A stretch of 22,096 bases of DNA from Nitrospirota bacterium (GTDB taxonomy: Bacteria > Nitrospirota > Thermodesulfovibrionia > Thermodesulfovibrionales > Dissulfurispiraceae): contig JACREW010000253.1 of assembly GCA_016212685.1 (NCBI GenBank), positions 1 to 22,096 on the forward strand, written 5' to 3'. Below, one piece after another: positions 14,997 to 22,096 of this stretch; within the stretch, counting starts at the first letter, position 1, and every line of letters starts with the position of its first letter. The position numbers and the translations under genes were made by a program. The notes beneath the pieces were generated by a model, which was not told the origin of the DNA, did no database searches, and worked only from the letters and a program-made list of their open reading frames with translations.

Positions 14997-15665
14997 TTAC
15001 ACTGCGCCTATCAAGGCCATGAACAAGTTCATAAGAGGCATTATTATATAACGCGCCATGCCTGTTGCCACAAGCACGAGAATAATAATCATTCCGTAAG
15101 GTTCGAGTTTCCCTAATGCCTGCGACTGCTTATGAGGCAGAAACCCCATTAGAACCCTTCCTCCGTCCAATGGAGGGACCGGTATCAGATTGAAAGAAGC
15201 AAGTATTACGTTTATAGTTACACTCGCCGTGAGCATCATCACCATGGGTTTAATGAATTTTATTACAACATCTTCGGACATAAAGCCCGCTGCCGGGATT
15301 ACCGCGTATTTAAGAATCAGCACGCTTAAAAAAGCGAGCGACAAGTTTGTTAAAGGCCCTCCTGCAGCGGATATTGCCATGTCTCTTTTAGGATTTTTGA
15401 AATTATAGGGGTTGATGGGAACCGGTTTTGCGTAGCCGAATACGAATTGACCGTTCGTTAACACGAATAACAATAACGGCATTAGGACGGTGCCGAATAT
15501 ATCGATATGGGCAATTGGATTCAGCGTGAGCCTGCCCATCATCTTCGCGGTCGGATCTCCAAGCTTATACGCAATAAAGCCGTGAGCAACCTCATGCAGT
15601 ATTATGGCTATAAGTATGGGCAGGGCAGTTATGGCGATCTGCCTTATTATGTTTGCGACTTCCAA
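14997..15665 (-). CDS. Site-2 protease family (M50) intramembrane metalloprotease
   Basis: A 222-residue polytopic membrane protein of the compact SpoIVFB/Rip-like M50 group. The zinc-binding HEVAH lies in the first helix (IIAIILHEVAHGFIAYKLGD), and the third ligand is in NLIPVPPLDGGRV near residue 170. MGRLTLNPIAHIDIFGT and the FGYAKPVPINPYNFKNPKRD segment are family signatures. There are about five or six membrane helices and no PDZ or CBS domain. It would cut a membrane-anchored substrate, which is unknown. The start is a TTG at 15663-15665 with GGAG nine bases upstream, as no in-frame ATG fits. It lies 32 bp after the PEP carboxykinase stop and 10 bp before trpS. Confidence 0.9.
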   Translation of the reverse strand: MEVANIIRQIAITALPILIAIILHEVAHGFIAYKLGDPTAKMMGRLTLNPIAHIDIFGTVLMPLLLFVLTNGQFVFGYAKPVPINPYNFKNPKRDMAISAAGGPLTNLSLAFLSVLILKYAVIPAAGFMSEDVVIKFIKPMVMMLTASVTINVILASFNLIPVPPLDGGRVLMGFLPHKQSQALGKLEPYGMIIILVLVATGMARYIIMPLMNLFMALIGAV

Positions 15666-15678
15666 GTCGTTTTACTCC

Positions 15679-15692
15679 ATTTGAAATTTGAA
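15679..15692. repeat. Short heptamer repeat in the pckA-protease gap
   Basis: Two exact copies of ATTTGAA, with a third partial unit (ATTCATT) reaching the PEP carboxykinase stop codon. It is small and could be chance, but has the same 7-bp period as the array in tolB. Confidence 0.45.
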
Positions 15693-15697
15693 ATTCA

Positions 15698-17359
15698 TTA
15701 AATAGGGTTAAGTATCCTGTCTATAACCAGCCTCGCCGCTACGAGCGGGTCTATGAAAGAGCTTTCCATATCACGGTCTATGTCCCTCTTGTTAGAGAGA
15801 TAGGTGATACGGTCCTGCATCCTGTTTCTCAAGAACTGGAGATATTCCACATCCCTTGAAGGTTTGTATTTCTTGTCAAAGTCAGCGCCGAACAAATCAT
15901 TACCGTTTTTAGGCACCATAAGACCCGGAAATACCCTCCACTCCTTCCATTCGATATTTCCCCTCGCCATCTCCGTAACGATGGAAAGGGAAAGTTCTTT
16001 CGGTATGTCGATCTCCTGTCCGGAGAGTCCGAAGGCATGGGTATTCATGATATAACACTCGGTGCCGCTCTTGAAGAGCTTCCTGAACTGCTGGCAGTCT
16101 ACGGTAAGCGGGTGAACCCTGAACGGATTGGCAAACGGCTCTATTACAAGCTTTGCGAGTTCCTCTTTCGGCACATTCTCTACTCCCTTTGCCCTCATGG
16201 TGCTGAGGGACGCCCCCATCGCAACCGCAAGACCAGTGCCGGAAACCTTGCATACAGGAGGCAGGGACGGGTCTTTCTGGAGCCATATGACCTTTCCGGG
16301 TTTTTTGCACGAATCGGCATGGTTGAACATATCGCGGGATTTAATGCAGCGTCCGTTGTCGTTCCTGATGTCTTCCGCAACAATGAGTTTCTTGCCCGGG
16401 CCGGGCTCTGTTACGGCTACATTTTGCGCGGAATAGAAAAATTTGATTATAGGATCATTGAACGTAACCGCATCCGTTTTATCGAAAAGGCTCGGTTCGA
16501 GGGCAACCGTAATGTTATTGTCGAGGTCTATCAAAAATGCGTCGTCGTGAATGACCGTGACTTTTTCACTCTTCTTCAATGTGCCCGCATGATCGTGGCT
16601 GTTGGTGATAGAAGATTTTCCGGAGCCTGAAAGCCCGAAGACCGCTACCGGCTGATGGCTGCCGATGGTCTTTATTCCGCCGTGACATGCGACCATATTG
16701 TGCCTTACGCCCATAGTCCACGCGAGGGTCAGAGTCCCCTTTTTCCTCTCTCCGAAATATCGTAATCCTAAAATTGCTATGCAGTTTTCATCCTCGTCTA
16801 TTATCACGAGCCCGTTAGGGAAATCGGGGTCCGACCATTCGGGGTCCGCGAATACGAGAATATCAGGCTCGTTAAGCTTGCGGGATTTTTTATACAGATC
16901 GCTCCACGGTTTCATCCACGGCGTAAAATTTGTTCCCCAGTCGAGCATATTCTTAGCGTCCGTTACAGGACTCAGCAAGTGCGCCTTGATCATAAAATCG
17001 GCATGGAGGCCGACAATCGCTTCAAGCCACAAACAGTCGCGCCTGTTGAGATTATATATAGCCTCTCCGAGTATGCGGAGGTATTTATCCTTGTCCTTGC
17101 CCATCTCCCTCACGAGCCTTCTTGCCCGCGCAGTGCGTCCCACTATGCCGCCGTCATTCGAGATGAGAACCTTCGCGTCCTTTGGAAGGCCGAACTGTGA
17201 AGGCCTATAAAACGGGTGTGCTGTTGCCATGACCTCGGGCTGCTTAAGCGAGAGTTTATACAATTCAGCCATTGTGGTCTTTCTGACTGAGTTCGCGTAA
17301 AATGCGCTCTCGATCATCGCCCTCCATGGAGAGCGCGGAAGCCTATGAATAGTCGCCAT
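15698..17359 (-). CDS. pckA: Phosphoenolpyruvate carboxykinase (ATP-type family), divergent
   Basis: A 553-residue protein of the PEP carboxykinase fold. The P-loop is GLSGSGKSS at residues 242-250, preceded by RYFGERKKGTLTLAW and MVACHGG, which line up with the conserved YAGEMKKG and MHCSANVG blocks of the ATP-dependent enzyme. A second metal/nucleotide motif, VIHDDAFLIDLD, follows. The enzyme converts oxaloacetate plus ATP to PEP, CO2 and ADP, the entry to gluconeogenesis from acetyl-CoA. It differs from the classic motif in having GSGKSS instead of GTGKTT, and the C-terminal half is diverged, so a subfamily role is possible. The ATG at 17357-17359 has AAGGAAG upstream; the frame is open to 17422, but that upstream ATG lies in the -35 box of its promoter. 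It heads the five-gene minus-strand run. Confidence 0.82.
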   Translation of the reverse strand: MATIHRLPRSPWRAMIESAFYANSVRKTTMAELYKLSLKQPEVMATAHPFYRPSQFGLPKDAKVLISNDGGIVGRTARARRLVREMGKDKDKYLRILGEAIYNLNRRDCLWLEAIVGLHADFMIKAHLLSPVTDAKNMLDWGTNFTPWMKPWSDLYKKSRKLNEPDILVFADPEWSDPDFPNGLVIIDEDENCIAILGLRYFGERKKGTLTLAWTMGVRHNMVACHGGIKTIGSHQPVAVFGLSGSGKSSITNSHDHAGTLKKSEKVTVIHDDAFLIDLDNNITVALEPSLFDKTDAVTFNDPIIKFFYSAQNVAVTEPGPGKKLIVAEDIRNDNGRCIKSRDMFNHADSCKKPGKVIWLQKDPSLPPVCKVSGTGLAVAMGASLSTMRAKGVENVPKEELAKLVIEPFANPFRVHPLTVDCQQFRKLFKSGTECYIMNTHAFGLSGQEIDIPKELSLSIVTEMARGNIEWKEWRVFPGLMVPKNGNDLFGADFDKKYKPSRDVEYLQFLRNRMQDRITYLSNKRDIDRDMESSFIDPLVAARLVIDRILNPI

Positions 17360-17393
17360 TTTGTTTCTTCCTTTCAAAAACGGTTTGTTTTGT

Positions 17394-17422
17394 ATTATCT
17401 CAAATTGCCGGATAAAATGCAA
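17394..17422 (-). promoter_or_regulatory. Predicted sigma70 promoter of pckA and its operon
   Basis: On the minus strand a -35 box TTGCAT (17417-17422) is followed after 17 bp by GATAAT (17394-17399). Transcription would begin near 17387, about 28 nt before the chosen start. This is the only good promoter seen for the genes down to 10844. The remaining gap (17423-17571) has no clear terminator for the gene upstream. Confidence 0.55.
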
Positions 17423-17571
17423 AGATTACTTCAAAAGTTACCGAATAGGGATACCGTTCAAAAACACCTCAATTCTGTCTACACCTCTTTCAAATCTCTG
17501 TCCCACCTTTCGCCGGAATCCAAAGTAGCGGTATTCAAAGATCCAGATTATCGGAGTTTGTTCTTATATAC

Positions 17572-18585
17572 CTAATGCGCATGCGGAGGCAAATCGCCGT
17601 GGGCGTGTTCAGGGATACCATGATGATGTTCTCCCGAAGCTTTTAATGTATCAACGTGAATTGTAACATTAGACAGATAGCGCAGGTGATGCAGGAGCTG
17701 ATGCCGCACCTCCATAGCAACGTCATGGCCTTGTTCAACGGTAAGCTCTGGGTTAACGGATATGTTCACCTCAGCATGAAGTCTGTGGCCTATCCATCTG
17801 ACCCTGATCTCGGTAATGTCCTGCACAGCAGGGGTATGGTTCGCCGCGTGTCTGATTTCATCAATCACCTTTGGATCAACCCCATCGAGGAGGCGGGTAA
17901 ATACAGCCTTGCCGGATTCCCACACAATGCGAAGGATGGTTACCGTAATAACAAGGCCGACAATAGGATCTGACAGAGGATAACCCCACCAAACACCGAC
18001 AGCGCCGAAGAGTACTGCAAGACTGGTCAATCCGTCAACGCGGGCATGATGGCCGTCGGCAATCAGTGCGGCGCTGCCGATCTCCTTGCCTACCTTGATA
18101 CGGAAAACGGCAACAGCTTCATTTCCAAGAAAGCCGACTATCGACGCAATAATAACCGCCCAGAGATATTCCACTTTCTGCGGATACAGAAGCCTGTCTA
18201 TGGACTGGTAACCTGCCAAAACAGCGCTGAACAGGATGGTGAGCACAATAGCAACGCCTGCAAGGTCTTCAATACGGCCATAACCGTAGGTGAACCGCTG
18301 TGAAGGTTTTTTCCTTGCAAGTGTAAAGGCAAACCATAAGGGGATGGCGGTTGCCGCATCCCCAATATTGTGGATTGTATCGGCAAGGAGTGCGACACTT
18401 CCCGAAATCAGGGACACCACGACTTGAAAAGCAGCGGTAACAGCTAATCCCCAGAATGACCATTTTACGGCCCATATGCCCCGCTCTGTCGTAAAAATTG
18501 TCGGATCGACAACACCATGGACATGGCCATGGGCATCATGTGAATGATCGTGGCTACTGTTTTTAAGATCGTGAAATAATTTCAT
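17572..18585 (-). CDS. CDF-family divalent metal cation exporter with His-rich ends
   Basis: A 337-residue cation diffusion facilitator. A His/Asp-rich N-terminus (HDHSHDAHGHVHG) is followed by about six membrane helices. The intramembrane metal site appears as ALLADTIHNIGD in helix 2 and LIADGHHARVDGLTS in helix 5. A cytoplasmic CDF domain comes next (about 225-310, IRVRWIGHRLHAEVNISVNPEL). The C-terminus is again His-rich (GEHHHGIPEHAHGDLPPHAH). It exports Zn2+ or a related ion (Co, Ni, Cd) in exchange for protons; the ion cannot be decided here. The ATG has a strong Shine-Dalgarno (AAGGAGTG) and overlaps the stop of the membrane gene upstream by 4 bp, so they share a transcript. It is the last gene of the metal/polyamine-like cluster. 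Confidence 0.92.
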   Translation of the reverse strand: MKLFHDLKNSSHDHSHDAHGHVHGVVDPTIFTTERGIWAVKWSFWGLAVTAAFQVVVSLISGSVALLADTIHNIGDAATAIPLWFAFTLARKKPSQRFTYGYGRIEDLAGVAIVLTILFSAVLAGYQSIDRLLYPQKVEYLWAVIIASIVGFLGNEAVAVFRIKVGKEIGSAALIADGHHARVDGLTSLAVLFGAVGVWWGYPLSDPIVGLVITVTILRIVWESGKAVFTRLLDGVDPKVIDEIRHAANHTPAVQDITEIRVRWIGHRLHAEVNISVNPELTVEQGHDVAMEVRHQLLHHLRYLSNVTIHVDTLKASGEHHHGIPEHAHGDLPPHAH

Positions 18586-19205
18586 TTGGTATCACTCCTT
18601 GCACCAGATATGCCGGTCTGTTCTATGTTGCAATATAAATTCATGAAATAAAGAGGAATCGCTAAGGCTACGAGCAGAACACCCTGTCCCATGATGAGGG
18701 CATTGACCCCCGTAAGGGTGATGAGATAAAAGGAAGTAATCAGGGTGCCGATAATGCTTCCAAACGTCGAGAGTGCATAGAGCGTTCCAATTGTCTTGCC
18801 CGAAGTGTGAAGGCTGCAGATCATGAGCTTTGCCGTATAGGGGCTCACGATGCCGAGGAATACGGAAGGGATCAGAAAGAGGACTGAGGAGGCTATCAGG
18901 GGACTCAATCTGACGCCCAGGTCCTTAATGAATATCCAGTCTGATATGGGAGCGCTGTACAAGGGGAACATCAGGAAGAGGATGCCCGGTGCGATAATGA
19001 TGAGACTTAACTTTCTGGAAGACGGATTGATATCGGCAAGCCTTCCGCCCAGGTAATATCCGGCAGAGAGCCCTGCGAGAAAGACGCTGATCAGGCTTCC
19101 CCAGACAAAGACAGAGCTGCCGAAGTTCGGGGCGAGCACTCGGCTGCCCAGAATTTCAAATGACATGACTATTGCGCCGCAAATGAAAACCACGAACTTA
19201 ATCAT
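18582..19205 (-). CDS. Six-TM membrane protein, MFS-like half of fused spermidine synthases
   Basis: A 207-residue protein, almost entirely membrane helices (about six). It matches the membrane domain seen at the N-terminus of 'fused MFS/spermidine synthase' proteins: SFEILGSRVLAPNFGSS, FVWGSLISVFLAGLSAGYYLGGRLAD split across the first two helices, then SVFLGIVSPYTAKL and GTLYALSTFGSIIGTL. Here it is a separate gene placed after its presumed soluble partner (19218-20113) rather than fused before it. It has a good Shine-Dalgarno (GAGGAGG) seven bases before the ATG, and it overlaps the CDF gene by 4 bp. The function of this domain is not established; transport or anchoring of the synthase-like partner is my inference. 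Confidence 0.8.
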   Translation of the reverse strand: MIKFVVFICGAIVMSFEILGSRVLAPNFGSSVFVWGSLISVFLAGLSAGYYLGGRLADINPSSRKLSLIIIAPGILFLMFPLYSAPISDWIFIKDLGVRLSPLIASSVLFLIPSVFLGIVSPYTAKLMICSLHTSGKTIGTLYALSTFGSIIGTLITSFYLITLTGVNALIMGQGVLLVALAIPLYFMNLYCNIEQTGISGARSDTK

Positions 19206-19217
19206 AAAGTTGCCTCC

Positions 19218-20113
19218 TCATTGCGCTCCTGATTTCTGATACTGGTAGAGATTCACCGGTGCAAAATCGTCAGTGAGGATATTTGCACCGTCCCACTCAT
19301 ATACCTCAGAGAGTTCATACCGTGAGGCAAAATCCTCAAGGTCAAAATCGAATTTCTTTGCTGACTCAATTTTGCGGGCCCTTGCCACAATACTGTCCTT
19401 ATCTTTATTTTTCAAGCCTGTTGTTGCCACAAAGATAAAGTTGACCGACTTCTTCCCCTTGAAAATCGTGAGATGAGGGAATGCCTTCTTGTAGGTCATG
19501 ACCATAGAATCGAAAAACTTGTTTCTGTATGGCGAGGTTATATTAGCGACAACTACGCCGCCATCTTTCAGTCTGCTTTTTATTTCATTGAGAAACTCAA
19601 GCGTTGTGAGATGAAAGGGAATGTAGTCATTCTGATAGGCATCAAGAATGATCCAGTCATATTTTTTCTTCGTCCTTTTGACGAAAAGCCTGCCATCATC
19701 GACATGTACCTTCATTCGCTCATTATCTTTGAAGGAAAAATATTTTCGTGCGACGGCCACCATACCCGGATCTATCTCGGCGATATCGATAACGGCATCC
19801 GGATGGCGCCTGCGCCGAGTCCGACAAATAGTACATCCCTTGGCTCCCTCTCCAGAAAGGCCAGAGAAACAAAACCCATCTGTGTGAACTCAAATAGGAG
19901 CTTGTCTGGTGCATTCACATAAATGCCGCCTTGTGTGAATTCTCTTTTTTGGTTTCGCACATAGCGCTCTTTCTTGACTGTATCCTCAATAACCTGAATA
20001 TACTGGTAAAGGGAATTCTTCTCGAAGATCAGTTTCTCCGACGGTTCGAGAGCGAATCCCTGCACGGGGATTAGAGCAAAACACAAAACTAACAAACAAA
20101 TTAATTTTACCAT
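19218..20113 (-). pseudogene. Secreted spermidine-synthase-like protein, interrupted by small deletion/frameshift
   Basis: Two adjacent frames together make one protein. The first (20113 down to 19772) has a signal peptide (MVKLICLLVLCFALIPVQGFA), then SLYQYIQVIED, FTQGGIYVNAPDKLLFEFTQ and DVLFVGLGAGA, the start of the SAM-type nucleotide-binding site. It then runs out of frame. The second resumes near 19806 with HPDAVIDIAEIDPGMVAVARKYF and continues through VHVDDGRLFV, DWIILDAYQNDYIPFHLTT and GGVVVANITSP to 19218. Between GLGAG and AEID about seven or eight residues expected in the family are missing. The frame change fits a loss of 3n+1 bases, perhaps 22 or 25. It is a real deletion or an assembly error. 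If intact it would be a periplasmic aminopropyltransferase-like enzyme; true spermidine synthesis there is doubtful. Confidence 0.8.
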
Positions 20114-20135
20114 GATGACTCCTTAGATGCATTTC

Positions 20136-20159
20136 TGCCGGGCAGATTAATGCCGGGCA
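20136..20159. repeat. Direct repeat of a 9-bp near-palindrome upstream of the synthase-like gene
   Basis: TGCCGGGCA occurs at 20136-20144 and 20151-20159, one and a half helical turns apart centre to centre. Each copy is itself an interrupted palindrome. It lies in the 72-bp gap before the synthase-like gene and could be an operator or a small mRNA hairpin; there is no further evidence. Confidence 0.35.
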
Positions 20160-20185
20160 AGTGAAACCTTGGCAACTACTGATGT

Positions 20186-20596
20186 TCAGGCAGTCGGAGG
20201 GGAAAGACCGGAAAGACAAGCGCGAGAATTGCTTCGGAAGATAAACGGTTTGGCGTACTTTAAAAGCGTGCATGAGAGATGTTCAGTAAAAACAGATGAT
20301 TCAGTTACAGCACATAAGCCCGGCTTTAGCGGACTGCTTTTGTAACGCAGGTGTGTGTCGGTTCTGCAGATGTCCTTCTTGATATGCAGGTGCGAACCGT
20401 TATGCGGCTGACCGGCAGACAGGCTATCATGAACCGATTCATCATGGAGCAAAACATGATCACCACTGTTTTCCGGGTGATGGCCAGCGACATGGTCGTG
20501 GCTGTGATAAAGCGGTGCAAGAAAAACAATACCGAGGACGAATACAAGACAAAGAGCCAAAGTTGATCCTGATCTATGTGAACTCTTAAGCGGCAT
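20186..20596 (-). CDS. Small exported His-rich protein of unknown function
   Basis: A 136-residue protein with an N-terminal hydrophobic segment (about 13-30, LALCLVFVLGIVFLAPLY) that serves as signal peptide or anchor. A His/Asp-rich stretch follows (HSHDHVAGHHPENSGDHVLLHD, split by short spacers, then HNGSHLHIKKD). The C-terminus is basic and ends in SGLSPPTA. I do not recognise a named family. The His clusters suggest periplasmic metal binding, in keeping with the His-rich CDF exporter in the same gene run. The ATG at 20594-20596 has only a weak AAGGAT upstream. The gene sits 44 bp after the oxidoreductase stop and 72 bp before the synthase-like gene. Confidence 0.65.
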   Translation of the reverse strand: MPLKSSHRSGSTLALCLVFVLGIVFLAPLYHSHDHVAGHHPENSGDHVLLHDESVHDSLSAGQPHNGSHLHIKKDICRTDTHLRYKSSPLKPGLCAVTESSVFTEHLSCTLLKYAKPFIFRSNSRACLSGLSPPTA

Positions 20597-20607
20597 ATCC
20601 TTAGTTT

Positions 20608-20641
20608 ACAAAAATCTCTCAAGGTTAGGAAACATTTTTGT
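20608..20641. repeat. 8-bp inverted repeat after the oxidoreductase gene
   Basis: ACAAAAAT (20608-20615) and ATTTTTGT (20634-20641) form a perfect 8-bp inverted repeat around 18 bases, touching the oxidoreductase stop codon. It is a candidate weak terminator or regulator site ahead of the His-rich gene. The stem is all A/T except one pair, so stability would be low. Confidence 0.3.
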
Positions 20642-22096
20642 CACAATGCTTCCATTGCCTGTCTTGTTGCTCTTCTGCCTTCATCCACAGCTGCAACCCA
20701 GTGCTGATGTCCATTGAGTTCAGCATGGGCAAAGGCAATACGTCCAAAGGGCTTACGGATAACGTCCCGCGCTGCGGGCTTGCCGTCTTTGCCGAAGTAA
20801 AAGCCTGGCTGCGGGTTCACATAGCCGTAAGTCCAGCGGTTCAGAATAATGCCGGCGACATCTTTTTCTGCATCAAATCCCGCTTCCCGCCTCGGCGGGT
20901 CGCCTGAGGTGACTGAGAAGAGCTGCTTCATCTGTCCAATTAGCAGAGACTCGAATTCAGCATAACTTGTCCCAAGGAGTTTCTTCCTCCCGCTTTCTCC
21001 CTGTTCCTCTACAGGGAGTCCCGGCTGATGAAAGGAGACGTAGAAGGTGAGCACGGTGGGTTTGTCAGGATGCAGTGGTGGACGGTAATCTCCCACATAC
21101 ATTGGTTTACGGATGTTACAACTAAAGCCGAAACCGCTTTGCCATTTGCAGGCAGTAAGGCCTAATCGGTAAAGAAAGCGCCAGTTGGTGAGGGCAACGT
21201 TTGCTACCAGTATGGGAGAGACATGGAACTGGCTGTAGGCTTCAACATGGCTGACAGGCAGACCTGATACAACCTTCCGTGACAGGCGGCTGCCGCATGC
21301 CATTACGACACTTCGGGCATTGAGGCGGTAAAGCTTTCCATCGCGCAGATAAGTAACAGTTACGTTCTTCTCCTGTACAGAACTGTGTTCATGCTCAACA
21401 TGCACAACAGAGGAATTAAGCCTTAAACGCACCTTGTTACCTTCGCGATCCAGGGCTGGGAAGCGCACTCTGCCGTTGTGAATATCTGCAAAGCTCTTGC
21501 CGCCGTCAATGGCATCGGGGATGAGGGCCTTAATGAAATAGCGGGAGAAGCCGTCATTGCCGCCCGGAAATGAATGCCAATGACTGTTCTTTAGAGAGCG
21601 ATGGCCCTGAAATTCAGGGAAGCCCGGCATCGAGACCTGACGGGCAGTATAGGCGCTGATTACATCACAGCCAAGCCCAACCACGCTGGCAAGCACAGGA
21701 TCAGCATAGCGCGTTATTTCCGGATCGAGTCTCAGAATCTTTTCCAGGTAATCCTTATAGGTCATGGAATCGAGCCAGTGGCCGTAGTCATCACCCTCAT
21801 ATTGGCGATCTGATACATTCCTCCAGCGCAGAAAATCCTTCCGAGTCTTTTCCGAATACGGCGTCCCTGCAAGCTTGTTCTCCCAGAAGTCTGACACCCA
21901 CTTGCCGGGTGTGCCCTGTTCCTGACCGGCATAATAGTACCCAATGTTTTTTGAATCGAACCAGAGCCGATACCCAAAGTTTGTGGTATCAAAGTCCATG
22001 GGTTTCAGTCCTGACGGCATTTCACCGTATTCAAACTCTGTCGGTATTCCCAGTTCAGTGTAAATATCATAGCCTGGAATGCCGGGGCGATCTATC
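20641..22096 (-). CDS. FAD-dependent oxidoreductase resembling spermidine dehydrogenase, 5' part outside window
   Basis: The last 484 or so residues of a protein that enters from the right edge; the frame stays open to 22096, so the ATG at 22020 is internal. Segments such as DRPGIPGYDIYTELGIPTEF, DVISAYTARQVSMPGF and HSFPGGNDGFSRYFIKALIP resemble the FAD-dependent spermidine dehydrogenase (SpdH) family. SVVMACGSRLSRKVV is a flavoprotein nucleotide-fold strand, and the protein ends in FAHAELNGHQHWVAAVDEGRRATRQAM, the usual C-terminal FAD-contact helix. The N-terminal FAD-binding GxGxxG lies outside the window. The substrate may be a polyamine or another amine; proximity to a spermidine-synthase-like gene is suggestive. 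An unspecified NAD(P)/FAD oxidoreductase is the cautious name. Confidence 0.75.
   Translation of the reverse strand, partial: IDRPGIPGYDIYTELGIPTEFEYGEMPSGLKPMDFDTTNFGYRLWFDSKNIGYYYAGQEQGTPGKWVSDFWENKLAGTPYSEKTRKDFLRWRNVSDRQYEGDDYGHWLDSMTYKDYLEKILRLDPEITRYADPVLASVVGLGCDVISAYTARQVSMPGFPEFQGHRSLKNSHWHSFPGGNDGFSRYFIKALIPDAIDGGKSFADIHNGRVRFPALDREGNKVRLRLNSSVVHVEHEHSSVQEKNVTVTYLRDGKLYRLNARSVVMACGSRLSRKVVSGLPVSHVEAYSQFHVSPILVANVALTNWRFLYRLGLTACKWQSGFGFSCNIRKPMYVGDYRPPLHPDKPTVLTFYVSFHQPGLPVEEQGESGRKKLLGTSYAEFESLLIGQMKQLFSVTSGDPPRREAGFDAEKDVAGIILNRWTYGYVNPQPGFYFGKDGKPAARDVIRKPFGRIAFAHAELNGHQHWVAAVDEGRRATRQAMEAL

Noticed and set aside
17345..17575. A plus-strand frame of 76 codons opposite the pckA start and promoter
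   Set aside because: The composition from the internal ATG at 17420 looks protein-like, but there is no Shine-Dalgarno, no recognisable family, and it lies antisense to the pckA promoter. A decayed gene fragment cannot be excluded.
19218..19763. The downstream half of the synthase-like frame as an independent gene starting at 19763
   Set aside because: The conserved protein sequence continues upstream of that ATG in the same frame (AVIDIAEIDPG), so it is the tail of a broken gene, not a separate one.

Overview
The window is most likely from a Gram-negative, outer-membrane-bearing bacterium. It carries a Tol envelope operon (tolQ, tolR, a TolA/TonB-like gene, tolB) and a heptose-7-phosphate kinase for LPS core sugar. 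The gene mix (ADP-forming acetate-CoA ligase with a DRTGG partner, hybrid kinases, short tandem repeats at gene borders) would suit a Nitrospirota or 'deltaproteobacterial' anaerobe. That placement is a low-confidence inference. No rRNA, tRNA, CRISPR array, transposase or phage gene was found.

Layout. (1) 1-1377, minus strand: a PP-loop tRNA-thiolation-type gene (cut by the window edge) overlapped by rfaE1. (2) 1378-1685: a divergent intergenic region with outward promoters, a 14-bp palindrome and a 23-bp inverted repeat. (3) 1686-4741, plus strand: tolQ-tolR-tolA/tonB-like-tolB, closed by a perfect 20-bp stem that uses the last tolB codons. (4) 4895-6799: a chemoreceptor with a PhnD-like substrate-binding domain at its cytoplasmic C-terminus. 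(5) 6938-10751: a 1140-residue hybrid histidine kinase (Rossmann-GAF-PAS-HisKA-HATPase-REC-REC-degenerate GGDEF) and an overlapping single-domain response regulator, behind a strong-looking sigma70 promoter. (6) 10844-17359, minus strand: a compact run of five genes from one visible promoter: PEP carboxykinase, M50 site-2 protease, trpS, ADP-forming acetate-CoA ligase, and a P-loop/DRTGG protein. (7) 17572-22096, minus strand: an FAD oxidoreductase resembling spermidine dehydrogenase (cut by the edge), a His-rich exported protein, a secreted spermidine-synthase-like protein broken by a small deletion/frameshift, its six-TM membrane partner, and a CDF metal exporter with His-rich ends.

How the genes may work together. 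Blocks 1-3 serve the envelope and tRNA modification. Blocks 4-5 are signalling, both with possible small-molecule or nucleotide-binding modules on the cytoplasmic side. Block 6 links acetate/acetyl-CoA energy conservation and gluconeogenesis with housekeeping functions. Block 7 looks like one transcription unit that pairs metal handling with polyamine-like chemistry; its substrate is unknown.

A recurring theme is short tandem arrays of period 7, 8 or 9 bp at gene ends and, in two places, inside tolB, where they are translated. The features most worth follow-up are the receptor with a cytoplasmic PhnD-like domain, the Rossmann-headed hybrid kinase, the translated heptamer array in tolB, and the polyamine/metal cluster.
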